A stretch of DNA of 6,877 nucleotides, from assembly GCA_023412175.1 (NCBI GenBank), contig JAEYOB010000763.1, forward strand, positions 1 to 6,877. The letters run 5' to 3'. How positions within the stretch are numbered: position 1 is the first letter of the stretch; each line of letters starts with the position of its first letter. The stretch comes from Pseudomonadota bacterium (GTDB lineage Bacteria > Pseudomonadota > Alphaproteobacteria > Azospirillales > Azospirillaceae). A model generated the notes under the pieces. That model did no database searches. It saw only the letters and a list, made by a program, of their open reading frames with translations, and was not told the DNA's origin. The translations under genes and the position numbers were made by a program. Positions 1 through 5,023 of this stretch are shown here, in pieces.

Positions 1-844
1 CCTCGGCGCCGGGTTCCGGCGCACCACCGAAACACCAAGGCCGCCAGAGCCGCCTGCACCGGAGGAGGCGCCCGCCGGCTTGCGCATCCTGCTGGCCGAG
101 GACGAACCCGTGTCGCAGGCGGTGGCCGCCGCGCTGTTGCGCCGCGCTGGCCACACGGTGACCGCGGCGGACAACGGCCGCGCCGCGCTGGAGGCGGTGC
201 GGGTGCAACCGTTCGACCTCGTGCTGCTCGACCTGCGCATGCCGGAGATGGACGGGATGGAGGCGCTTCGGCGCATCCGCGCCCTGCCCGAGCGCGACAG
301 GGCGCAAGTGCAGGTCGTCATGCTGACCGCCAGCGCGGTGCCCGAGGACGCCGAACGCTGCCGCGCGGCCGGCGCCGATGCCGTCCTCGTGAAGCCGCTG
401 CACCTCGACGCCCTCCTCCCCGTGCTGGAAGGCCGGGCCGCGGCGGCGGCCGGGAACGAGGCGCCCGTGTTCGACACCGGAGCGCTGGACCAGATGCTCG
501 ATGCTCTGCCGGCCGCGCGGGTGGCGGCGCTGATCGGCAGCGCGCTCAAGGCGCTGGGCGACTACCGGGCGGAGCTGCGTTCGGCCTGGGACGACGGGAG
601 CGACCTCGCCGCGGTGGCCGCCATGGCGCACAAGATGGCCGGCGTCGCCGGCGTCTACGGTTGCCCGGCGCTGCGTCAGGCGGCGCAGGCGCTGGAGCGC
701 TGTATCGAGGCCGGCGACGGCGGTGCAGCGCCTCTGGCTGAGGCGCTGGAGGCGGCGTACGGGCCGGCGGTCGCGGCGCTGGAAGGGGCGCGGGAAGCCC
801 TTCCAAGCCCCACACCCGGCGCGACCGTGGCCGCGACGCCCTGA
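1..844 (+). CDS. Hybrid sensor histidine kinase, C-terminal part (receiver + HPt), 5' partial
   Basis: The reading frame is open from base 2, so the start lies outside the window; the TTG at 80 is an internal codon, not a convincing start. The first ~26 residues are a Pro/Glu/Ala-rich linker, as usually found between a kinase ATPase domain and a receiver. Counting from the Leu at base 80 as residue 1, a receiver domain spans about 2-118: acidic pair E7/D8, phospho-acceptor D51 in LLDLRMPEMDG, T83, and K105 in the VKP motif. An HPt domain follows at about 135-235, with H184 in AHKMAGVAG as the expected phosphorylated histidine. The arrangement fits a His-Asp-His phosphorelay in which HPt passes phosphate to a separate regulator. 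The C-terminal tail is low-complexity Pro/Ala/Thr. The sensory input and kinase core are outside the window, so the signal is unknown. A stand-alone receiver-HPt protein is less likely because of the open upstream frame. Confidence 0.85.
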   Translation, partial: LGAGFRRTTETPRPPEPPAPEEAPAGLRILLAEDEPVSQAVAAALLRRAGHTVTAADNGRAALEAVRVQPFDLVLLDLRMPEMDGMEALRRIRALPERDRAQVQVVMLTASAVPEDAERCRAAGADAVLVKPLHLDALLPVLEGRAAAAAGNEAPVFDTGALDQMLDALPAARVAALIGSALKALGDYRAELRSAWDDGSDLAAVAAMAHKMAGVAGVYGCPALRQAAQALERCIEAGDGGAAPLAEALEAAYGPAVAALEGAREALPSPTPGATVAATP

Positions 845-870
845 AGACGCCGCAGTAAAGACGCCGGAGT
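844..870. repeat. 14-bp-period imperfect tandem repeat after the kinase stop codon
   Basis: AAGACGCCG occurs at 844-852 and again at 858-866. Each copy continues as (C/G)AGT, giving two imperfect 14-bp units immediately downstream of the kinase stop. No function is evident; it may be simple slippage in the convergent intergenic region. Confidence 0.5.
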
Positions 871-899
871 GAAACCGCCGTGGCTGGCGTGCGCCCTTC

Positions 900-918
900 G
901 GCCTTCCCGTAGGAGGCC
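900..918. terminator. Possible bidirectional hairpin between convergent genes
   Basis: A 7-bp stem (900-906 with 912-918, outer arms GGCC/GGCC, one G-T pair) closes a 5-base loop in the 88-bp gap between the convergent kinase and carboxypeptidase genes. It could end transcription from either side, but neither strand has a T-run after it, so this is a weak call based on position and fold. Confidence 0.3.
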
Positions 919-932
919 AAAGCCCCCCGGCG

Positions 933-2252
933 TCAGGTCTTGTCGGCCGGGCTCGGGGCCAGGGCGACGCAACGCTGGCCGCTCTTCTGGAGTTCCGTGC
1001 AGGCGGTGCGCGCGGACTTCTCGTCCAGGCCGGTCATGCGGCCACGGTAGATCTTCCCGTTCTTGCCGGCGACTTCGACGATGAGCTGTTTGGAGTCGCC
1101 CAGCAGGCGCGGCAGCTTCTTCGACGCCTGGGCCAACGCCTTCTGTCCGGCGGCCTTCGTCCCGAACGCCCCCACCTGAATGGTCCACGCCCCGCCGGAA
1201 CGGGCCGGCGGCGGCGAGACGGCGGCAAGCTGCCCGATGGACTGCGGCTTGGGCTCGACCTTCTTCGGGCCCGGAATGACCTTCCTCGACGCGCGGGGGG
1301 CCTCGTCCCCGGCGTTCGCCCTGGCCGGCGCGGCCTGCGCCACCACCGGCGCGTCGGCGTCCTGCCCCTTGCCGCGGCGGAGTTTGGCGAAGGAATCGTC
1401 GAGCAGCACGGCCATGCGGTTGTCGCGCGACACCGCCGACTTGCCGCCCATCACCACGGCGATCAGCCGGTGCCCGTCGCGCGTCGCCGAGGCCGCGAGG
1501 TTGAACCCCGACGCCCGCGTGTAGCCGGTCTTGATGCCGTCCATCCCCTCGTAGCGCGACATCAGGCGGTTGTGGTTGTGCATCGACCGGCCGCCGTAGC
1601 TGAAGTTGCGACGGCTGAAGTACGGGTAATATTTGGGATGATCGCGGAGCAGCGCCTGCGAGAACACGGCGAAATCGCGGGCGGTCGAGAACTGTTCGGG
1701 ATGGGGAAGGCCGTTGGGGTTGCGGAACACGGTGCGCTTCATGCCGAGTTCACGGCCCTTGCGGGTCATCATCTCGGCGAAGCGGCTCTCGCTGCCGCCG
1801 ATGGCCTCCGCCAGCACCACCGCGGCGTCGTTGGCCGACTTGGTGATGAGGCCGAGGATCGCCGTCTCCACCTTGATGGTCGAACCGGCGCGCAGGCCGA
1901 GCTTGGTCGGCGCCTGCGACTGCGCGTACTCCGACACCGGCAGCGCCTGGTCGAGGGTCAGCCGGCCGGCGTCCAGCGCGTCGAAGGTGAGGTACAGGGT
2001 CATCATCTTGGTCAGCGACGCCGGCGGCGTCGGGGAATCGGCATCGTGCTCGTGCAGCACTTCCCCCGTGCGCGCGTCGATGACGATGGCCTCGTACCGG
2101 GGGGCGGCCTGCGCCGGGCTGCCGCCCAGCATCGCCACGAAGACGAGCGCCGCCACCGGGGCTCGCCGGAACCCACAGCTCCCTGCAGCGTGCCGCACGG
2201 CATGCGCGAACCAAGCCAGTGCGGTGTGAGCACGGCGCTGCGTCACGGTCAT
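933..2252 (-). CDS. Secreted D-alanyl-D-alanine carboxypeptidase (PBP5/S11 type) with C-terminal SPOR domain
   Basis: This 439-residue serine D,D-carboxypeptidase removes the terminal D-Ala from peptidoglycan stem peptides in the periplasm. The S11/PBP5 catalytic motifs are complete and in order: SLTK at 79-82 (S79 nucleophile, K82), SAN at 139-141, and KTG at 241-243. A signal peptide with hydrophobic core at about 32-44 ends in SPAQA, with likely cleavage near residue 49. A Pro/Ala/Lys-rich linker (about 295-352) leads to a SPOR domain (about 355-432, beginning WTIQVGAF) with close cysteines C418 and C428. SPOR domains bind denuded glycan at division sites, so a septal role is inferred. The typical PBP5 C-terminal amphipathic membrane anchor is absent, and SPOR may substitute for it. 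The ATG at 2252 follows a weak G-rich ribosome site and gives an unusually long n-region; the in-frame GTG at Val19 (about 2198) would give a more normal signal peptide. Confidence 0.93.
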   Translation of the reverse strand: MTVTQRRAHTALAWFAHAVRHAAGSCGFRRAPVAALVFVAMLGGSPAQAAPRYEAIVIDARTGEVLHEHDADSPTPPASLTKMMTLYLTFDALDAGRLTLDQALPVSEYAQSQAPTKLGLRAGSTIKVETAILGLITKSANDAAVVLAEAIGGSESRFAEMMTRKGRELGMKRTVFRNPNGLPHPEQFSTARDFAVFSQALLRDHPKYYPYFSRRNFSYGGRSMHNHNRLMSRYEGMDGIKTGYTRASGFNLAASATRDGHRLIAVVMGGKSAVSRDNRMAVLLDDSFAKLRRGKGQDADAPVVAQAAPARANAGDEAPRASRKVIPGPKKVEPKPQSIGQLAAVSPPPARSGGAWTIQVGAFGTKAAGQKALAQASKKLPRLLGDSKQLIVEVAGKNGKIYRGRMTGLDEKSARTACTELQKSGQRCVALAPSPADKT

Positions 2253-2292
2253 GGTGCCCCCGGAATTGGACTTGCGTCGGCCAGCAAGCGCA

Positions 2293-2321
2293 ATGGTAAA
2301 TACGAGCCAAATCAGTGTCTA
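2293..2321 (-). promoter_or_regulatory. Candidate sigma70-type promoter for the carboxypeptidase gene
   Basis: On the minus strand, TAGACA (2321-2316, 5 of 6 to TTGACA) is followed after 17 bp by TACCAT (2298-2293, 4 of 6 to TATAAT). This would start transcription about 34 bases before the ATG at 2252. It was found by eye only. Confidence 0.4.
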
Positions 2322-2342
2322 GCAGGAATTCGTTAATTTACC
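2295..2342. repeat. Inverted repeat GGTAAAT...ATTTACC in the divergent promoter region
   Basis: Exact 7-bp inverted arms lie at 2295-2301 and 2336-2342, separated by 34 bp, in the divergent region between the carboxypeptidase and lipoprotein genes. The left arm overlaps the candidate -10 box of the carboxypeptidase promoter. It could be a pair of operator half-sites, but 7-bp arms may be chance. Confidence 0.3.
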
Positions 2343-2378
2343 GTCTTCAGGATTTCCTATGCCCCCGCGGCGAAGATG

Positions 2379-2400
2379 GGGTACGCTGCACGCCGTACCC
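2379..2400 (+). other. Hairpin GGGTACG-N8-CGTACCC upstream of the lipoprotein gene
   Basis: A perfect 7-bp stem (2379-2385 with 2394-2400) with an 8-base loop lies 76 bp before the preferred lipoprotein start at 2476. It may be a 5' leader RNA hairpin or a DNA operator. A shorter CCCAC/GTGGG inverted pair follows at 2431-2447. No T-run follows either one, so they are not called terminators. Confidence 0.35.
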
Positions 2401-2475
2401 GAGCCTGCCGTGTTGTGCCGGGAAGAGGAGCCCACCACATCCGTGGGACCCTTCCAGCGGATCAGGGGGCGCGCG

Positions 2476-3192
2476 ATGACGCTGACGGTGGCAAGAGGCT
2501 TGAGCCTGACACTGACGGGCGCGCTGCTCGCCGGCTGCGCCTCCGACGGACCGACCGACAACCCGATCGCGCGGCGGCTGACCTGGATCAGCTACGTCAG
2601 CGGCGACGATCTGCGCACCACCTGCCGCAGTGACGGGCCGGAGCGTTACCGGCTGGTCTTCAACGCGGACTACAACCAGCATGTCCGCACTTACGACCTC
2701 ACCGCCGACCCGGCCGACGGCGGCGCCACGCTCGAGGCGCGCGTCATCGAAGCCACCGACCTTGCCCGCATGGACGCCACCGACCCCTTGGCCAACGTGC
2801 GCGGCAGGACGGCGCAGACCCGCCTGACGGCCCAGCAGTTCGCCGCCGTCGTCACGTCGCTGAACGACAGCGGCGCCTTCGACGGCCTGCCGGACCGGCT
2901 GCGGCTGCGCTCCAACGGCATCTATTGGGTGGTCAACGGCTGCCACGGCGGGCGCTGGTTCTTCTCCGCCTATCCCTACCCGGACAGCCGCTTCGTCTAC
3001 ATCCGCTTTGTGGAGCCGCTGCGCGCGCTGGACGGCACCGGCGTGCCCTTCCCCGCCCTTCCCGATCCCGGCAGCCTGCCGGAACGCCCCCGCGACGATC
3101 CGGGCGCCGCCTTCCAGCTCGACGTGGACGCCGGCGGCGTCATCGGCCCGACGCGCCTGTTCGGTCCCTGGGCGCTGGCCGGCAGGCCGTGA
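2476..3192 (+). CDS. Uncharacterised lipoprotein
   Basis: I do not recognise a named family. The preferred ATG at 2476 has AGGGGGC just upstream and gives a 238-residue protein with a classic lipoprotein signal: short basic start, hydrophobic stretch (residues 9-19) and lipobox LAGC with lipidated C21. Residue +2 is Ala, which favours the outer membrane under the usual Lol rule. The mature part begins with a short Asp/Pro-rich stretch, then an apparently mixed alpha/beta domain (about 32-185) with aromatic-rich segments such as GIYWVVNGCHGGRWFFSAYP. Two further cysteines, C50 and C156, could form a periplasmic disulfide. The C-terminus is Pro-rich. An in-frame ATG at 2359 with its own AGGA site would add 39 residues, but those are charged, would bury the signal peptide, and are thus unlikely to be translated. 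The gene is divergent from the carboxypeptidase, so a cell-envelope role is possible but unproven. Confidence 0.75.
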   Translation: MTLTVARGLSLTLTGALLAGCASDGPTDNPIARRLTWISYVSGDDLRTTCRSDGPERYRLVFNADYNQHVRTYDLTADPADGGATLEARVIEATDLARMDATDPLANVRGRTAQTRLTAQQFAAVVTSLNDSGAFDGLPDRLRLRSNGIYWVVNGCHGGRWFFSAYPYPDSRFVYIRFVEPLRALDGTGVPFPALPDPGSLPERPRDDPGAAFQLDVDAGGVIGPTRLFGPWALAGRP

Positions 3193-3295
3193 CCGCCGCC
3201 CTCCCGCCGCGACGTTCCGCCGCAGGTCATAATCCCAAAGGTGACGGGGCACCCGGCAGCCGGGCGGGATAGATTTCGCGGCCGGAAAAAGGGTT

Positions 3296-3310
3296 TTGTG
3301 CAGTGCACAA
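3296..3310. promoter_or_regulatory. Palindromic operator 1 of phasin gene 1 (PhaR-like)
   Basis: TTGTGCAGTGCACAA is a perfect 15-bp odd palindrome, 8 bp upstream of the -35 box. The same 15 bases recur at 4062-4076 before the second phasin gene. Its TGC-N3-GCA core matches the centre of the CTGC-N3/4-GCAG sites described for alphaproteobacterial PhaR, but the outer bases differ. PhaR as the binding protein is an inference. Confidence 0.7.
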
Positions 3311-3318
3311 TTTTTCCG

Positions 3319-3347
3319 TTGACACAGCCAACCTTCCTTTTCACATT
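3319..3347 (+). promoter_or_regulatory. Sigma70-type promoter of phasin gene 1
   Basis: TTGACA at 3319-3324 is an exact -35 box. After 17 bp, CACATT (3342-3347) is a weak -10 box (3 of 6). The start would be near 3354, about 80 bases before the ATG at 3433. The -35 is supported by its identical placement beside the palindrome at the second phasin promoter; the -10 is uncertain. Confidence 0.6.
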
Positions 3348-3352
3348 CGCCA

Positions 3353-3367
3353 TGCCGCAACGCAGCA
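3353..3367. promoter_or_regulatory. Palindromic operator 2 of phasin gene 1, at the transcription start
   Basis: TGCCGC-AAC-GCAGCA is a near-perfect inverted repeat (5 of 6 arm positions) overlapping the predicted +1. It matches the equivalent site at 4121-4135 in 13 of 15 bases and is one base from CTGC-N3-GCAG. Its centre is 57 bp from operator 1. Confidence 0.5.
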
Positions 3368-3432
3368 TATGACCGCGTCGCCCCGCTGCCGAGGTCCGAT
3401 GCGGATCGCCATCAAGGAAGGAAGGCGCCACC

Positions 3433-3966
3433 ATGACCACCGCTACCCTCAAGGCCAAGCCCGCGGCCAAGCTGATCATCGAGGACGTCGCCGCCCAGGC
3501 GAAGGACCATCTCGAGGGCATCGTCAAGGCCAGCCAGGAGCAGGCCCAGAAGCATTTTGACCAGAGCGTCGCCGCCACCAAGGAGCAGGTCGAGAAGGCC
3601 TCCGCCCAGATGCTGAAGAGCTACGAGGAATACTCGGCCTTCAACAAGGCGACCGTGGACGCCCTGGTCAAGTCCAGCTCCGTCGTGGTGAAGGGCGCCG
3701 AGGACATCAACAAGGAACTGGTCGCCTTCGCGCAGGCGTCGTTCGACACGTCCGTGGCGACCGGCCGCGCGCTGCTGTCGGCGAAGTCGATCAACGAGGT
3801 GGTCGATCTGCAGAACGCCCACGCCAAGCGGAGCCTTGATGCGCTGGTCGCCGAGATCACCAAGCTCCAGGAGCTGTCGGTCAAGCTCACCAACGAGGCG
3901 TTCGCCCCGCTGAACGCCCGCGTCAACGCGGCGGTCGAGACGTTCGCCAAGCCGCTTGCCGGCTGA
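3433..3966 (+). CDS. Phasin family protein, paralogue 1 (PHA granule-associated)
   Basis: A 177-residue, Ala/Lys/Glu/Gln-rich, almost wholly helical protein without signal peptide or membrane segment. It fits the alphaproteobacterial Phasin_2 type: low-molecular-weight proteins that coat polyhydroxyalkanoate granules and control their number and size in the cytoplasm. The most family-like part is residues 107-176, running from SVATGRALLSAKS through DLQNAHAKRSLDALVAE to APLNARVNAAVE and ending FAKPLA. This stretch is about 70% identical, counted by eye, to the neighbouring paralogue. It carries an extra ~15-residue helical segment (about 41-55) that the neighbour lacks. The ATG at 3433 follows a strong purine-rich site (AAGGAAGGAAGG, 3414-3425). 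The gene has its own promoter and a terminator-like hairpin after it, so it is probably monocistronic. Regulation by a PHA-responsive repressor is inferred from the operators. The exact phaP number cannot be assigned. Confidence 0.9.
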   Translation: MTTATLKAKPAAKLIIEDVAAQAKDHLEGIVKASQEQAQKHFDQSVAATKEQVEKASAQMLKSYEEYSAFNKATVDALVKSSSVVVKGAEDINKELVAFAQASFDTSVATGRALLSAKSINEVVDLQNAHAKRSLDALVAEITKLQELSVKLTNEAFAPLNARVNAAVETFAKPLAG

Positions 3967-3992
3967 CCGGCACGGCTCCATCCCGGCAAAGC

Positions 3993-4024
3993 ATGGCCCG
4001 GCGGTCCCTGGATCGCCGGGCCAT
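3993..4024 (+). terminator. Terminator-like hairpin after phasin gene 1
   Basis: Perfect 11-bp arms ATGGCCCGGCG (3993-4003) and CGCCGGGCCAT (4014-4024) close a 10-base loop, 27 bases after the phasin stop. No T-run follows, so efficiency is unclear, but position and stability favour a transcript end between the two phasin genes. Confidence 0.6.
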
Positions 4025-4060
4025 CGCCATATCCGGCGGCCGGAATGCACCGTGACGCTT

Positions 4061-4077
4061 TTTGTGCAGTGCACAAA
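4061..4077. promoter_or_regulatory. Palindromic operator 1 of phasin gene 2 (PhaR-like)
   Basis: TTTGTGCAGTGCACAAA is a perfect 17-bp palindrome whose inner 15 bases equal the site at 3296-3310. It ends 6 bp before the -35 box. The stretch from here through GTTGACAC is conserved between the two phasin promoters with one mismatch and one indel, unlike the flanking DNA. Confidence 0.72.
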
Positions 4078-4083
4078 TTTTCG

Positions 4084-4111
4084 TTGACACCCCGGACGGG
4101 TCGCCTATATT
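4084..4111 (+). promoter_or_regulatory. Strong sigma70-type promoter of phasin gene 2
   Basis: TTGACA (4084-4089, exact) and TATATT (4106-4111, 5 of 6) are separated by 16 bp. The predicted start is near A4118, giving a leader of about 114 bases. This is the best core promoter in the window and suggests high expression when not repressed. Confidence 0.78.
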
Positions 4112-4120
4112 CAGAGCATA

Positions 4121-4135
4121 TGCTGCACCGCAGCA
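4121..4135. promoter_or_regulatory. Palindromic operator 2 of phasin gene 2, matching CTGC-N3-GCAG
   Basis: TGCTGC-ACC-GCAGCA is a perfect inverted repeat with 6-bp arms, lying at about +4 to +18. It contains CTGC-N3-GCAG exactly, the pattern published for PhaR in Paracoccus and Rhodobacter. A protein bound here would block the promoter start. Its centre is 59 bp from operator 1. Confidence 0.65.
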
Positions 4136-4166
4136 AAGTCTGGGACCGACGGAAGGTCCAGGCTTT
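4135..4166 (+). other. 5'-leader hairpin of phasin gene 2
   Basis: Starting about 17 bases into the predicted transcript, 4135-4147 pairs with 4155-4166: 12 pairs including one G-T, with G4142 bulged and a 7-base loop. TTTCTTCC follows from 4164. It could protect the mRNA 5' end or act as a weak attenuator. No matching fold was seen in the phasin 1 leader. Confidence 0.4.
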
Positions 4167-4231
4167 CTTCCATCCGCGATCCGGTAGCCTTGTGTGGGGT
4201 CGGCGCGCGGTCACAGACACGGGGAACGGAT

Positions 4232-4708
4232 ATGAACGACAAGATCGTCGCCGCGCAGAAGGTTTTCGAGGACGTCGTCGGCCAAGCCAAGCAGGGCCTC
4301 GAGGGCTACGCCAAGGCCCAGCAGGAGCAGATCCAGAAGGCTTCGGCCACGCTGCTGAAGAGCTATGAGGAGCTGAACGCGCTGACCAAGGGCAACGTCG
4401 ACGCCGTCGTGCAGTCGAGCACCATCGTCGCCAAGGGCGCCGAAGCGGCCGGCAAGCAGGTCGCCGCCTTCACCCAGGCCTCGCTGGAGCAGAGCGTCGC
4501 CACCGGCCAGGCCGTCCTCGCCGTCAAGTCGATCCGCGAGCTGATCGATCTGCAGAACAGCTACTTCAAGCAGTCGCTGGACGCGCTGGTCGCCGAGAGC
4601 ACCAAGCTGCAGCAGCTGTCGATCAAGGTCACCAACGAGGCGATGGCACCGTTGAACGCCCGCGTGAACGTGGCCGTCGAGAAGCTCTCCAAGCCGCTGG
4701 CCGCCTGA
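4232..4708 (+). CDS. Phasin family protein, paralogue 2 (PHA granule-associated)
   Basis: A 158-residue helical protein, homologous over nearly its whole length to the phasin just upstream. Shared blocks include KSYEEL in the first third, then SVATGQAVLAVKS, DLQNSYFKQSLDALVAE, and APLNARVNVAVEKLSKPLA at the C-terminus. It is expected to bind polyhydroxyalkanoate granules in the cytoplasm. It has no signal peptide, no membrane segment and no cysteine. The ATG at 4232 is preferred: GGGGAA (4221-4226) lies at proper spacing, and the protein then begins MNDKIVAAQKVFEDV, aligning with residues near the start of paralogue 1. An upstream in-frame GTG at 4190 would add 14 unrelated residues and is not supported. 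It has the stronger promoter of the pair and a strong terminator, so it is likely a single-gene transcript. The two genes look like a tandem duplication. Confidence 0.9.
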   Translation: MNDKIVAAQKVFEDVVGQAKQGLEGYAKAQQEQIQKASATLLKSYEELNALTKGNVDAVVQSSTIVAKGAEAAGKQVAAFTQASLEQSVATGQAVLAVKSIRELIDLQNSYFKQSLDALVAESTKLQQLSIKVTNEAMAPLNARVNVAVEKLSKPLAA

Positions 4709-4763
4709 ACCGGCAGCCGCCGCAAGGCGTCAGACCCGAGGCTTCATAGCTGAGGCTTCAGAC

Positions 4764-4793
4764 AAGGCCCGGAGGCACCCGCCTCCGGGCCTT
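4764..4793 (+). terminator. Strong intrinsic terminator after phasin gene 2
   Basis: A 13-bp perfect stem (4764-4776 with 4781-4793, arms AAGGCCCGGAGGC and its complement) closes a 4-base loop. A moderately T-rich tail (CGTCGTTCC) follows. It lies 55 bases after the phasin stop. Confidence 0.85.
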
Positions 4794-5009
4794 CGTCGTT
4801 CCAGGCATACTTTTATCACCCCTTCCGGTGCCTTCGGCCGTTCATAGCTGTTTCACCAGCGGATCGGCGGAGCGGGCGGATAGGCGGTCCGGCCAGCTCC
4901 CCTATTAGGGAGTACTGACTCATGGCCCGTTCCGATGGGGCTTCTCCCAAATGGAGAGCAAGCGCATTCGGCCCCTTCCCTCCGCGCCGGGAGTGCTCAT
5001 ATCATTGAT

Positions 5010-5023
5010 GCGATGCGCATCGC
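5010..5023. promoter_or_regulatory. 14-bp palindrome in the clpS leader
   Basis: GCGATGCGCATCGC is a perfect palindrome 21 bases before the clpS ATG. As DNA it could be an operator; as RNA it could form a 5-bp stem with a GCGC loop near the ribosome site. No known regulator is recognised. Confidence 0.35.

Noticed and set aside
546..1188. Minus-strand ORFs overlapping the receiver/HPt end and the carboxypeptidase end
   Set aside because: Arg/Pro/Ala-rich shadow frames that overlap two well-supported genes.
1470..2336. Long plus-strand ORF opposite the carboxypeptidase gene
   Set aside because: It is the antisense shadow of a gene with complete catalytic motifs; the product is His/Arg/Gly-rich low complexity with no domain, as is usual in high-GC DNA.
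3252..3264. CCCGGC-A-GCCGGG palindrome as a terminator of the lipoprotein gene
   Set aside because: As RNA it leaves only about a 4-bp stem, with no T-run; it is most likely a GC-rich chance palindrome.
2347..3360. 337-codon minus-strand ORF opposite the lipoprotein gene
   Set aside because: The composition is of shadow type, with no recognisable motif, and it runs through the phasin operator and promoter; the plus-strand lipoprotein has a signal peptide, lipobox and ribosome site.
3412..4220. Minus-strand ORFs opposite phasin gene 1 and the phasin 2 promoter
   Set aside because: They are Leu/Gly/Arg-rich mirror translations of a convincing phasin and cross its terminator and the next promoter.
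4190..4231. Upstream GTG start for phasin gene 2
   Set aside because: The 14 added residues do not align with the paralogue, and the ATG at 4232 has a better-placed ribosome site.
4743..4850. Exact 10-bp repeat TTCATAGCTG (4743-4752 and 4841-4850) as a mobile-element or attachment site
   Set aside because: There is no cargo, integrase or target-duplication context; one 10-mer repeat in this span can be chance.
4978..5008. Heat-shock (RpoH) type promoter for clpS
   Set aside because: CTTC and CATATCATTG only loosely resemble the alphaproteobacterial RpoH pattern and their spacing is too long.
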